Below are positions 7,319 through 14,582 of a stretch of DNA of 15,633 bases, one piece after another (within the stretch, counting starts at the first letter, position 1; each line of letters opens with the position of its first letter). The stretch spans positions 1 to 15,633 of the forward strand of contig JAFTGG010000264.1 in assembly GCA_017458025.1 (NCBI GenBank), given 5' to 3'. The notes beneath the pieces are model-generated. The model ran no database searches and was not told where the DNA came from. It saw only the letters and a list, made by a program, of their open reading frames with translations. Source of the DNA: Oscillospiraceae bacterium (GTDB lineage: Bacteria > Bacillota > Clostridia > Oscillospirales > Oscillospiraceae). The translations under genes and the position numbers were made by a program.

Positions 7319-7861
7319 ATGACGACTGCCAACAAATTGACGCTGCTGCGCATGGCGCTGATTCCGGTGTTCCTCGGCGTGCTGTACGCGGGATTCTCCG
7401 GCTCGCGCTATGTCGCGTTGGGCGTGTTCATTGCCGCGAGCCTGACGGATATGCTGGACGGCTACGTCGCGCGGCACTACAACCAAATCACGAACTTCGG
7501 CAAGTTCATGGACCCGCTGGCGGATAAGGTGCTCGTCATGGCGGCGATGTGCTGGTTCGTCGAGATCGGGCAGATGCCCGGCTGGGCGCTCGCCGTCGTG
7601 CTGTTGCGCGAGTTCGCGGTGTCGGGCATGCGCCTCGTCGCGGTCGAGCAGGGCCGTGTGATCGCCGCGGGCTGGTCGGGCAAGGTCAAGACCGCGTCCA
7701 CGATGGTGTGCCTGTGCCTGATGATGCTGCTGGATGAGAGCTGGATGCCCATTCCCCGCACGCTCAACGTGCTCTGTATTGCCATCATCGTTTTGACGAC
7801 CGTCTACTCCGGCGTCGAATATTTCATTCAAAACCGCGACGTGTTCAAGGACGTCGATTAA
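7319..7861 (+). CDS. pgsA: CDP-diacylglycerol-glycerol-3-phosphate 3-phosphatidyltransferase
   Basis: PgsA joins CDP-diacylglycerol and glycerol 3-phosphate to make phosphatidylglycerol phosphate, the committed step toward phosphatidylglycerol and cardiolipin. The 180-residue protein carries the complete CDP-alcohol phosphotransferase signature: Asp44, Asp47-Gly48, Ala51-Arg52, Gly61, Asp65 and Asp69 with correct spacing. Several hydrophobic helices span the rest, including one at about 8-26. The start follows GGGGGAG (7303-7309), which lies in the end of rimO. The rimO-pgsA pair is conserved in clostridia and supports this member of the family. In many relatives cinA and recA follow; here cysS follows and recA lies upstream. 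Confidence 0.95.
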   Translation: MTTANKLTLLRMALIPVFLGVLYAGFSGSRYVALGVFIAASLTDMLDGYVARHYNQITNFGKFMDPLADKVLVMAAMCWFVEIGQMPGWALAVVLLREFAVSGMRLVAVEQGRVIAAGWSGKVKTASTMVCLCLMMLLDESWMPIPRTLNVLCIAIIVLTTVYSGVEYFIQNRDVFKDVD

Positions 7862-7873
7862 AGGAGCTTTGCT

Positions 7874-9328
7874 ATGTACCTCTATAACTCTGCAAGCCAT
7901 AAGAAGGAAGAATTCGTCCCCAACCACCCTGACGTCGTCAAGATGTACACCTGCGGCCCGACCGTGTACCACTTCGCGCACATCGGGAATCTGCGCAGCT
8001 ACATCATGGAGGATGTGCTGGAGAAGTATCTGCGCTTTCTTGGTTACAACGTCAAGCGCGTGATGAACATCACCGACGTCGGCCACCTCACGAGCGACGC
8101 GGACGAGGGCGAGGACAAGATGCTCAAGGGCGCGAAGCGCGAGCACAAGAGCGTCATGGAGATCGCGCAGTTTTACACCGACGCGTTCTTTGACGACTGC
8201 AAAAAGCTCAACATCAAGCGCCCTGACGTCGTCGAGCCCGCGACCAACTGTATCGACGAGTATATCAAGATCATCACAAAGCTCATCGACACCGGCTATG
8301 CCTATCTCGCGGGCGGCAACGTGTATTTTGATACATCGAAGCTCGACCGCTATTACATCTTCAACGACCACAACGAGGAAGACCTCGCGGTCGGCGTGCG
8401 CGAGGGCGTCGAGGAGGACACGAACAAGCGCAACAAGAACGACTTTGTGCTCTGGTTCACCAAGTCCAAGTTCGAGGATCAGGCGCTCAAATGGGACTCC
8501 CCGTGGGGCGTGGGCTATCCGGGCTGGCATATTGAGTGCTCCGGCATCTCAATGAAGCACCTCGGCGAGGACCTCGATATCCACTGCGGCGGGGTGGACA
8601 ATATGTTCCCGCACCACACGAACGAGATCGCGCAGAGCGAGAGCTACCTCGGACACAAGTGGACGAACTATTGGGTCCACGTCGCGCATCTCAACACCGC
8701 GGACGGCAAGATGTCGAAGTCGAAGGGCGAGTTTTTGACCGTGTCGCTGCTTGAGGAGAAGGGCTACGATCCGCTTGCGTACCGCTTCTTCTGCCTGCAA
8801 TCGCACTACCGCAAGAATCTTGTGTTTACCTGGGAGAACCTCGACAACGCGCAGAAGGCGTTTGAGAAGCTGATCGCGAAGATCGCGAACCTGAAGCCGG
8901 ACGACGGCGCGGTGGACGAGGCGGCCCGTGCGGAGTATCGCGGGAGGTTCGTCAAGCAGATGGACAATGACGTCAATACGCCCAACGGCGTGACGGTCGT
9001 CTACGATATTCTGAAGGCGCAGGCCAACGACGCGACGAAGCGCGCGATGCTCTCGGATATCGACGCCGTGCTGAGCCTCGATCTGCTTGCCAAGGCGGAC
9101 GCGCTGCGCGAAAGGAACGCCAGGGCCGCCGCGACGAAGTCGGCGGAGTTCACGGTCATCGCCGAGGACGGCGCGCCCGACGAGGCGGTCGAAGCCCTGA
9201 TCCGCGCCCGCGCGGACGCGAAAAAGGCGAAAAATTTCGCGGAAGCCGACCGGATCCGCGACGAGCTCAAGGCGCAGGGCGTCGAGCTGACGGATATCCC
9301 GAACGGCGCGAAGTGGAAGCGCGTGTAA
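7874..9328 (+). CDS. cysS: Cysteinyl-tRNA synthetase
   Basis: CysS attaches cysteine to tRNA-Cys. The 484-residue class I synthetase has the zinc-binding start CGPTVYHFAHIGN, with Cys27 and an HIGN version of the HIGH motif (36-39), the second zinc region GWHIECSG, the cluster CGGVDNMFPHHTNEIAQSE, and KMSKS (279-283). The C-terminal DALR-type helical region ends TDIPNGAKWKRV, a normal end for the family. The start has AAGGAG (7861-7866) seven bases upstream. The gap to pgsA is only 12 bases, which leaves no room for a T-box leader, so it is not controlled that way at this position. It is intact and sits in the middle of the recX-to-hydrolase run. Confidence 0.98.
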   Translation: MYLYNSASHKKEEFVPNHPDVVKMYTCGPTVYHFAHIGNLRSYIMEDVLEKYLRFLGYNVKRVMNITDVGHLTSDADEGEDKMLKGAKREHKSVMEIAQFYTDAFFDDCKKLNIKRPDVVEPATNCIDEYIKIITKLIDTGYAYLAGGNVYFDTSKLDRYYIFNDHNEEDLAVGVREGVEEDTNKRNKNDFVLWFTKSKFEDQALKWDSPWGVGYPGWHIECSGISMKHLGEDLDIHCGGVDNMFPHHTNEIAQSESYLGHKWTNYWVHVAHLNTADGKMSKSKGEFLTVSLLEEKGYDPLAYRFFCLQSHYRKNLVFTWENLDNAQKAFEKLIAKIANLKPDDGAVDEAARAEYRGRFVKQMDNDVNTPNGVTVVYDILKAQANDATKRAMLSDIDAVLSLDLLAKADALRERNARAAATKSAEFTVIAEDGAPDEAVEALIRARADAKKAKNFAEADRIRDELKAQGVELTDIPNGAKWKRV

Positions 9329-9335
9329 AGGGCGT

Positions 9336-9989
9336 ATGACCTACATTTTCGCGCTGTGTCCGGTTGCGGACGAGCACATGCTGACACAGCTCGACGCGGT
9401 GCTCGGACGGCGGGAGGAGCTGCTTGAACGCGAACAGCTGCCGAACGTGTGGCGGGCGATCGAGAAGCTGGAGATCGCCGCGCCGCGCGAAGCGGGCGGC
9501 GGGATGCGCCGCCGCAGGCTGCGTTACCGGACGCTGGGCGCGATGCTGCTGCTCCTCGGCGCGCTGCTCGCCATTCCGGAGCTGTTCGAGCTGCGGGAGC
9601 TGTCGGTATCTTTGATCGTGGGCGTGCTTGCGATTGTGTGGGGCTTGTTCGCGTTGGTCGGGCAGGACCGGCGCGAAGCCCCAAAGCAGAAGCCGCCCGA
9701 AACGGCGGCGCAGCAGTTGCTGCACGCGCTCGGCGGCGTTGGGCGCAGCGGAGCGTACGCGATCTTCAGCGAGGACGCGCTGGCGGTGGAGACGCCGGAC
9801 GGCGAGCGCGTGGAGATCGGATACGCAGCGCTGGAAGCTGTTTTGGAGACGCGGGATCTGCTGTTCCTCAGCGATGCGGCGTACGCCGTCACGCTGCAAA
9901 AGCGTGAGCTGAGCTGGGGCGAATGGGCGGAGTTTCGTGACTTTCTGGTGGAAAAAGCAGACGTCGCGATCGTCCCGCACGGGAAATAG
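9336..9989 (+). CDS. Two-helix membrane protein with YcxB-like C-terminal domain
   Basis: This 217-residue protein has an N-terminal charged helical part (1-60), two hydrophobic helices at about 67-82 and 90-109 separated by a tight turn, and a cytosolic domain at about 130-213. The C-terminal stretch reads like the YcxB-like domain: a beta strand around AYAIFSEDALAVETPDG, then IGYAALEAVLETRDLLFLS, then ALSO-type ending SWGEWAEFRDFLVEK. That match is from memory of the family pattern, not a search. The start is ATG 9336, eight bases after the cysS stop, with AAAGGGC overlapping that stop. The domain has no assigned function, and the operon context gives no clear job. Confidence 0.75.
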   Translation: MTYIFALCPVADEHMLTQLDAVLGRREELLEREQLPNVWRAIEKLEIAAPREAGGGMRRRRLRYRTLGAMLLLLGALLAIPELFELRELSVSLIVGVLAIVWGLFALVGQDRREAPKQKPPETAAQQLLHALGGVGRSGAYAIFSEDALAVETPDGERVEIGYAALEAVLETRDLLFLSDAAYAVTLQKRELSWGEWAEFRDFLVEKADVAIVPHGK

Positions 9990-10002
9990 AGGAGGGACTT
10001 CC

Positions 10003-10530
10003 ATGCGAAGAGTTTTGGTCGTCATCGACATGCAGAACGACTTCATCGACGGCTCTCTCGGCACGGCCGAGGCGGCCGCTATCGTGCCGAAGGTCGTGGA
10101 GAAGATCAAAAAGTACGACCCGTGGAATATCTACCTCACACGGGATACGCACTACGAGAACTACCTTGAGACGCAAGAGGGACGAAACCTGCCCGTCGAA
10201 CATTGTATCAAGGATACCGGCGGCTGGCAGCTCCGCGCCGAGGTCGCCGAGGCGGCGAGAGGCGCGACGATCGTCGACAAGCCGACGTTCGGTTCGGTCG
10301 AGCTCGCAGGCAAGCTGATGGTCGAGCGGGCGCAGGAGTCGCTGGAGATCGAGGTCGTGGGCCTGTGCACCGATATCTGCGTCGTGTCGAACGCGCTGCT
10401 GTTCAAGGCGGCGATGCCCGAGGCGCCGATCACGGTGGACGCGTCGTGCTGCGCGGGCGTGACGCCGGAAAAGCACCGCGCGGCGCTGGAGACGATGAAG
10501 TCGTGCCAAATACGGGTCATCAACGAATAA
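10003..10530 (+). CDS. Isochorismatase-family cysteine hydrolase (nicotinamidase-like)
   Basis: This 175-residue enzyme belongs to the isochorismatase/nicotinamidase superfamily, which hydrolyses amides or related bonds through a cysteine nucleophile. The catalytic triad is present: Asp9 in VVIDMQNDF, Lys93 in VDKPTFGS and Cys126 in GLCTDICVVSNA. Candidate metal ligands Asp48, His50 and His67 lie in TRDTH and VEHC, arranged as in nicotinamidases (PncA), so deamination of nicotinamide to nicotinate is the best guess. The substrate cannot be proved from motifs. The start is ATG 10003 with GGAGGG (9991-9996) six bases upstream; a longer in-frame extension lies inside the preceding gene and lacks a site. 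The gene ends inside the left arm of a bidirectional terminator. Confidence 0.9.
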   Translation: MRRVLVVIDMQNDFIDGSLGTAEAAAIVPKVVEKIKKYDPWNIYLTRDTHYENYLETQEGRNLPVEHCIKDTGGWQLRAEVAEAARGATIVDKPTFGSVELAGKLMVERAQESLEIEVVGLCTDICVVSNALLFKAAMPEAPITVDASCCAGVTPEKHRAALETMKSCQIRVINE

Positions 10531-10560
10531 AAAATTCCGCTCGCAAGAGCGGAATTTTTT
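10529..10560. terminator. Bidirectional intrinsic terminator between convergent genes
   Basis: A 14-bp perfect stem (10529-10542 with 10547-10560) encloses loop GCAA. The left arm starts with A6 and the right arm ends with T6, so it reads as a terminator on both strands. It overlaps the stop codon of the cysteine hydrolase. On the minus strand it lies about 140 bases past the uracil-DNA glycosylase stop. Confidence 0.9.
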
Positions 10561-10695
10561 GGCAAAAGCCAAGCCTTGTTTGATACTGAACTCATATAAA
10601 AAGATTCCATACACAAAGTATTGCCGCGTCAAATCGGCTTTGCCTGACGAAAGAATCCCTCACCGTTGGACACGTTGCTATTTTTAAAACAAGAC
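10561..10695. other. Convergent intergenic spacer, no gene seen
   Basis: This is AT-richer DNA between the terminator and the 3' end of the minus-strand glycosylase gene. It contains a small GGC-AAAA-GCC palindrome (10560-10569) and a loosely complementary GGCTTTGCC further on. I see no credible open frame with a binding site and no promoter with good spacing. Confidence 0.5.
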
Positions 10696-11268
10696 CTAGT
10701 CCACCTCCGTGTGATCGCAAATCTCCCGAATCTTCGCCTGCAGCGCCTTGAAGTCGTCGAACGCCTCCGGCCGCCGCCGCGGGTCGCGCAGCAGCGCCGC
10801 GGGGTGGTAGACCGCCGTCATCTGCACGCCGGCCTTCTCGAACCACTGCCCGTGCTCGCGCGAGATTTTGAAATCCTCGCGAATGATCTTTGTCGCCGCG
10901 ATGCGCCCGAGGCAGACGATGATCTTCGGCCGCAGCAGCGCCGCCTGACGGCGCAGATAGCCGATGCAGGCGTCCTGCTCGACCTCCAGCGGATCGCGGT
11001 TCTGCGGCGGACGGCACTTGACGATATTCGCGATGTACACGCTCTCGCGCTTGAGCCCGATGATGGCAAGCATGTCGTCCAGCAGCTTGCCCGCGCGCCC
11101 GACAAACGGCTCGCCCTGCTCGTCTTCGTTCGCGCCGGGCCCCTCGCCGATGAACAGCACCTCGGCGTTCCGGCTGCCGACGCCGAACACGACGTTTTTG
11201 CGCGTCTCCCACAGCGAGCATTCACGGCAGCTTTGGCATGTCTGCTCCAGCGCTTCCCAAGTATCCAT
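10696..11268 (-). CDS. Uracil-DNA glycosylase, family 4 (iron-sulfur)
   Basis: This enzyme removes uracil from DNA to start base-excision repair. The 190-residue protein fits the family-4, 4Fe-4S type. Cysteines Cys14 and Cys17 (CRECSLW) and Cys85 and Cys101 (KCRPPQNR to DACIGYL, 15 residues between) make the Cx2C...Cx15C cluster pattern. Catalytic and DNA-binding motifs are GEGPGANEDEQGEPFVGRAG, NIVKCRPPQNRDP and HPAALLR (His155). It starts seven bases past the lipase stop, with a GAGG site overlapping that stop (TGAGG), so the two genes are co-transcribed on the minus strand. It faces a bidirectional terminator at its 3' end. The family is secure. Confidence 0.94.
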   Translation of the reverse strand: MDTWEALEQTCQSCRECSLWETRKNVVFGVGSRNAEVLFIGEGPGANEDEQGEPFVGRAGKLLDDMLAIIGLKRESVYIANIVKCRPPQNRDPLEVEQDACIGYLRRQAALLRPKIIVCLGRIAATKIIREDFKISREHGQWFEKAGVQMTAVYHPAALLRDPRRRPEAFDDFKALQAKIREICDHTEVD

Positions 11269-11275
11269 GCCGGCC

Positions 11276-12205
11276 TCAGACGCGCTTCTCGACCCACGCC
11301 CAGATGTCGGCGTAGACCTGATCTTTTTCCTTTTCGTTCAGAATCTCATGACGCAGACCGGGATAGAGCTTGAGCTCCACATCGCGGACGCCCGCCTTTT
11401 TGAAGCTCTCGTACGCCTTGGTCGCGCCCTTGCCGAGGTCGCCGACGGGGTCCATCGCGCCGGAGATGAACAGCACCGGCGTGTTCATGTCCATCTTCGC
11501 GAGGTTCGACGGCTTGCCGATGAAGCCGATGCCGCCGAGCATCTCAAGGAACAGCCCTGTCGTCGCCTGACCGCCGCAGAGCGGGTCGGCAATGTACTTG
11601 TCGACGTTCTCCTCGTTGGCGCTGAGCCAATCGTAGTTGGTGCGCTTCGGCTCGAACGGCTTATTGTACGCGCCAAAAGCGAGGTTGTCGACGGTGGCGT
11701 TGAACTTGTCAAAACCCGTCTTTTTGCCGAAGTATTTTGCCGCCAGCTTGCCGCCCGCGACCATGAAGCCGGGCTGCTGGCCGGTGCCCATGATGATGGC
11801 CGCCGTGACCGTGCCGGGATAGCGAATGAGATACGTCCGCGCGAGGAACGAACCCATCGAGTGGCCCATCAGAATGTACGGAAGGCTCGGATACTCCTGC
11901 GCGGTGCGGTTGCGCAGCGCGTACATGTCGTCCACGACATGCGTCCAGCCGTCCTTGTCGCCAAAGTACAGCGCCGCCGCGCCCTCGGCGACGGAGAGGC
12001 CGTGACCGATATGGTCGTTCGCCACGACGACGAAGCCCTTGCTGTTCAGGAACTCCGCGAACGGCTCATAGCGCAGCGCGTATTCCGCGACGCCGTGCGC
12101 GATTTGGTACACGCCGGCGGGCTCGCCGTCCGGCGCCCACTCGACCGCGTGAATCTGGGTCTTGCCGTCGGAAGAAGGGAAATAAAATTCTTTGCGATTT
12201 GCCAT
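11276..12205 (-). CDS. Alpha/beta hydrolase, monoacylglycerol-lipase-like
   Basis: This 309-residue protein is a serine hydrolase of the Hydrolase_4/monoacylglycerol lipase type. The nucleophile elbow is GHSMGS (Ser116). The acid is Asp252 in SGAMDPVGD and the base is His286 in YPGLRHEILNE, the usual order and spacing. The oxyanion-hole segment is IAHGVAEYALRY, and NDHIGHGLS is another family signature (lysophospholipase/PldB-like). Residues about 145-230 form the cap. There is no signal peptide, so it acts in the cytoplasm. AAGGAGG lies 11 bases upstream on the minus strand. It diverges from glpK, which fits release of glycerol from acylglycerols, but the substrate is inferred; it could also be a general esterase or lysophospholipase. 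Confidence 0.88.
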   Translation of the reverse strand: MANRKEFYFPSSDGKTQIHAVEWAPDGEPAGVYQIAHGVAEYALRYEPFAEFLNSKGFVVVANDHIGHGLSVAEGAAALYFGDKDGWTHVVDDMYALRNRTAQEYPSLPYILMGHSMGSFLARTYLIRYPGTVTAAIIMGTGQQPGFMVAGGKLAAKYFGKKTGFDKFNATVDNLAFGAYNKPFEPKRTNYDWLSANEENVDKYIADPLCGGQATTGLFLEMLGGIGFIGKPSNLAKMDMNTPVLFISGAMDPVGDLGKGATKAYESFKKAGVRDVELKLYPGLRHEILNEKEKDQVYADIWAWVEKRV

Positions 12206-12224
12206 AGTAAATTCGACCTCCTTG

Positions 12225-12233
12225 TGTTATAAT
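12225..12233 (+). promoter_or_regulatory. Extended -10 promoter for glpK
   Basis: TGTTATAAT is a perfect consensus extended -10 (TGn plus TATAAT at 12228-12233). No good -35 is seen at 17 bases upstream (TAGTAA), as is common with extended -10 sites. Transcription would start near 12240, giving a leader of about 48 bases before glpK. The site adjoins the ribosome binding site of the divergent lipase. Confidence 0.65.
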
Positions 12234-12247
12234 CCTCTTAAATGATT

Positions 12248-12256
12248 ATGATAACA
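12248..12256 (-). promoter_or_regulatory. Extended -10 promoter for the lipase-glycosylase operon
   Basis: On the minus strand this reads TGTTATCAT, an extended -10 with a weak -35 (TGTTCT) 17 bases further upstream. The start would be near 12241 with a leader of about 35 bases. It faces the glpK promoter, so each polymerase would have to pass through the other's promoter. Confidence 0.5.
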
Positions 12257-12287
12257 TACCTCGGGGAAAAAGAACAGGGGGAATTCG

Positions 12288-13799
12288 ATGAAAAAATACA
12301 TCCTCGCCCTCGATCAGGGCACGACGAGCTCCCGCGCGATCCTCTTTGACAAGGCGGGCAAGATCGTCGCCAAGGCGCAGCACGACTTCACGCAGATCTA
12401 TCCCAAGCCCGGCTGGGTCGAGCACGATCCGCTGGAGATCTGGGGAACGCAGCGCATGGTCGCGGCGCAGGCGCTGCGCGAGAGCGGCCTTGGCGGCGAG
12501 GTCGCGGGCGTCGGCATCACCAACCAGCGCGAGACGACCATTGTATGGGAAAAGGCGACGGGCAAGCCCATCTACAACGCCATCGTTTGGCAGTGCCGCC
12601 GCACGGCGGACATTTGCGATCAACTGATGCGCGAGCACCACGGCCTGAGCGAGCTGGTGGCAGAGAAGACGGGACTCCTCATCGACGCGTATTTCTCAGG
12701 CACGAAGATCAAATGGCTGCTCGACAACGTGCCCGGCGCGCGCGAAAAGGCGGAGCGCGGCGAGCTGCTGTTCGGCACGGTGGAAACGTGGCTTATCTGG
12801 AAGCTCACCGGCGGCAAGGCGCACGTCACGGACTACTCCAACGCGTCGCGCACGATGCTGTTCAATATCCATACGCTGCGGTGGGACGAGGAGCTGTGCA
12901 GGCTGCTCAATATTCCGATGTGCATGCTGCCGAAGCCCGTCGGCAACTCCGAGGTATACGGCGTCGTCGCGGACGGCGTCGAGGGGCTGGAGGACCTCGC
13001 GGGCGTGCCGGTCTGCGGCGCTGCGGGCGACCAGCAGTCCGCGCTGTTCGGGCAGGGCTGCTTTGAGCGCGGCCAGGCGAAAAACACCTACGGCACGGGC
13101 TGTTTCACGCTGATGAACGTCGGCAATACGCCGGTGCGCTCCCGCGCGGGGCTCGTCACCTCCGTCGCGTGGAACGTGAACGGCGAGACGACCTACGCGC
13201 TCGAAGGCAGCGTGTTCAACGCGGGCAGCGCGATCCAATGGCTGCGCGACGAGATGCGCCTCATCGAGAGCGCGCCCGAGTGCGACCGGCTCGCCGAGAG
13301 CGTGCCGGATACCGGCGGCGTGTACCTTGTGCCGGCGTTCACCGGACTCGGCGCGCCGTATTGGGACATGTACGCGCGCGGCTGCGTCGTGGGCATGACG
13401 CGCGGCACGTCGCGGGCGCACTTTGCCCGCGCGGTGCTCGAATCCATCGCCTATCAGGTCACGGACCTGATGACCGCGATGCGCCAGGACGCGGGCTGCG
13501 AGATCTCTATCCTCCGCGTCGACGGCGGCGCGAGCGTCAGCGACCTGATGATGCAGTTCCAGGCGGACCTGCTGCGTATCCCCGTCGACCGCCCGACTAT
13601 GGTCGAAACGACCGCGTTTGGCGCGGCGGCGCTCGCGGGCCTCGCGGTGGGCTTGTGGGAGGACATGGACGAGGTGCGCTCCGTGCGCGAGAGCGCGCGG
13701 GTGTTTACGCCCGAGCGCGAGCAGTACGAGTGCGAGGAGATCTATCGCGGTTGGAAGCGCGCGGTCAACTGCGCGCAGGGCTGGATCGAAAAGAACTGA
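12288..13799 (+). CDS. glpK: Glycerol kinase
   Basis: GlpK phosphorylates glycerol to glycerol 3-phosphate with ATP; the product feeds glycolysis and phospholipid synthesis. The 503-residue length is normal. Diagnostic segments are [39 protein letters not shown], the substrate region [23 protein letters not shown] (247-260) and [13 protein letters not shown]. The FGGY C-terminal signature region is around [28 protein letters not shown] (12276-12282) precedes the ATG. The loop before AGDQQ (about 219-244) has no histidine, unlike PTS-activated Firmicutes GlpK, which carries a phospho-His there. No glpF or glpD is adjacent. A monoacylglycerol-lipase-like gene diverges from it. Confidence 0.97.
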   Translation: MKKYILALDQGTTSSRAILFDKAGKIVAKAQHDFTQIYPKPGWVEHDPLEIWGTQRMVAAQALRESGLGGEVAGVGITNQRETTIVWEKATGKPIYNAIVWQCRRTADICDQLMREHHGLSELVAEKTGLLIDAYFSGTKIKWLLDNVPGAREKAERGELLFGTVETWLIWKLTGGKAHVTDYSNASRTMLFNIHTLRWDEELCRLLNIPMCMLPKPVGNSEVYGVVADGVEGLEDLAGVPVCGAAGDQQSALFGQGCFERGQAKNTYGTGCFTLMNVGNTPVRSRAGLVTSVAWNVNGETTYALEGSVFNAGSAIQWLRDEMRLIESAPECDRLAESVPDTGGVYLVPAFTGLGAPYWDMYARGCVVGMTRGTSRAHFARAVLESIAYQVTDLMTAMRQDAGCEISILRVDGGASVSDLMMQFQADLLRIPVDRPTMVETTAFGAAALAGLAVGLWEDMDEVRSVRESARVFTPEREQYECEEIYRGWKRAVNCAQGWIEKN

Positions 13800-13813
13800 A
13801 AGGAGCGACAATT

Positions 13814-14155
13814 ATGCCGAGTATCGAAGACATCAAGCGCAAGGCACAGAGCGCCGTCTATACGGCGACGGAAAAGGCCCAGGGCGCGGCTGCCGCCGCC
13901 GGCGGGAAAGCGGAGGCGCTGAAGGAATATGCGGAAGAAAAGGCGGGCGCGCTCAAGGAGTACGCGGGCGAAAAGACCGCGCTCGTGAGCGCGAAGCGCG
14001 ACCTGGCCAAGAGCTATCAGGCGCTCGGCGAGTGGTACGCCGCGCAGTGCGGCGACAACGCGCCCGAGGCGGTGGCGGACGTCGTCAAGGCGATCCGCAC
14101 GGCGCAGGCGAAGATCGCCGAGCTGCGCGAGCGCGGCGAGAGCGAGGAGGCCTAG
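13814..14155 (+). CDS. Small Ala/Lys/Glu-rich protein with LEA-like 11-residue repeats
   Basis: I do not recognise a named family for this 113-residue protein. Lysines at 10, 21, 32, 43 and 54 recur exactly every 11 residues, four of them followed by Ala, marking five 11-mers of the kind KAEALKEYAEE. This period and composition resemble group-3 LEA proteins and apolipoprotein-like amphipathic helices. The remaining part (about 65-110) is also predicted helical, containing SYQALGEWYAAQC and a Lys/Arg/Glu-rich end. There is no signal peptide or membrane helix. The start is ATG 13814 with AAAGGAG (13799-13805) overlapping the glpK stop; a much longer in-frame extension lies antiphase within glpK and is not real. 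Co-transcription with glpK is likely. Function is unknown; membrane-surface binding or stress protection is a guess. Confidence 0.78.
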   Translation: MPSIEDIKRKAQSAVYTATEKAQGAAAAAGGKAEALKEYAEEKAGALKEYAGEKTALVSAKRDLAKSYQALGEWYAAQCGDNAPEAVADVVKAIRTAQAKIAELRERGESEEA

Positions 14156-14160
14156 AAAAC

Positions 14161-14196
14161 GCCATCTCGCTCGCCGCTTCGCGGCAACCGCAAAAT
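14161..14196 (+). repeat. Short palindromic intergenic repeat, copy 2
   Basis: These 36 bases match copy 3 (14658-14693) at 34 of 36 positions. The element opens GCCAT and contains hairpin GCCGC-TTC-GCGGC followed by AACCGC. Unlike the other copies it does not end in ATGGC but runs into a second hairpin (14189-14221). It begins six bases after the stop of the 11-mer repeat protein. Confidence 0.8.
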
Positions 14197-14221
14197 CCTC
14201 CGTATGCCGGAGGATTTTGCG
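14189..14221 (+). terminator. Terminator-like hairpin after the glpK-repeat-protein unit
   Basis: CGCAAAATCCTCCG (14189-14202) pairs perfectly with 14208-14221 around loop TATGC. The right arm carries T4 within the stem rather than after it, so it is an imperfect terminator. It overlaps the last bases of repeat copy 2. Confidence 0.6.
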
Positions 14222-14256
14222 AATGAACAAAATATCTGTCGTATGGAGGGTTCTTT

Positions 14257-14544
14257 ATGAAGCCGCAATTTACCAACGCGTTCGGCATTGCCCGCAATGC
14301 GAACCAGCAGGGCCGTACGGTCGAGCTACAGTTGGACTTCATGCTGCAATACATGGACGGCGAGTCGCAGATGACGAAAAACGGCCCCGTGTCCGCTTCC
14401 GTGCGCAAGAGCGAGCCGCTGACCTCCGTACTGCTGACGCGCGACGGCGTCGCCGCGCTCATCTCGCTGCTGCGCAAGACGCTCGGCGACGAGTTTGACG
14501 AGATTATCGGCTTCTGCGAGGCACAGGACGAGATGGAGCGGTAA
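14257..14544 (+). CDS. Hypothetical protein, 95 residues
   Basis: I do not recognise this protein. It is a soluble, mixed-charge protein of 95 residues with no signal peptide or membrane helix. GGAGGG (14245-14250) sits six bases before the ATG, and codon use matches the neighbours, so it is a believable gene. The N-terminal half reads like beta strands (VELQLDFMLQYMDG), and the C-terminal half like helices (DGVAALISLLRKTLGDEFDEIIGFCEAQDEMER) with an acidic end. It stands alone between two hairpin-rich gaps, after a terminator-like hairpin and before the secG promoter. I see no clear promoter of its own. Confidence 0.75.
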   Translation: MKPQFTNAFGIARNANQQGRTVELQLDFMLQYMDGESQMTKNGPVSASVRKSEPLTSVLLTRDGVAALISLLRKTLGDEFDEIIGFCEAQDEMER

Positions 14545-14553
14545 AATTCCCTC

Positions 14554-14582
14554 TTGCAATTCATAAAAAGATGTGTTAGGAT
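14554..14582 (+). promoter_or_regulatory. Sigma-A-type promoter for secG
   Basis: The -35 is TTGCAA (14554-14559), the spacer is 17 bases, and the -10 is TAGGAT (14577-14582) with an upstream TGT, making it extended. Its layout matches the promoters at 1894 and 15012. Transcription would start near 14589, leaving a leader of about 150 bases before secG. Confidence 0.65.

Noticed and set aside
7862..7873. T-box riboswitch ahead of cysS
   Set aside because: Only 12 bases separate pgsA and cysS, and no T-box sequence is seen.
7979..7990. HIGN instead of HIGH in CysS as a possible defect
   Set aside because: HIGN is common in functional Firmicutes CysS, including Bacillus subtilis, and all other motifs are intact.
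7097..8530. Long minus-strand open frame (477 codons) opposite rimO, pgsA and cysS
   Set aside because: It runs antisense through three certain genes. GC-rich third positions keep antisense frames open; it has no recognisable domain.
10964..12232. Plus-strand open frame of 422 codons opposite the glycosylase and lipase genes
   Set aside because: Both minus-strand genes have full catalytic motifs; this frame has none and is antisense to both.
13169..13813. In-frame upstream extension of the 11-mer repeat protein into glpK
   Set aside because: The extension is the out-of-phase shadow of glpK. A good ribosome binding site at 13799-13805 fixes the start at 13814.
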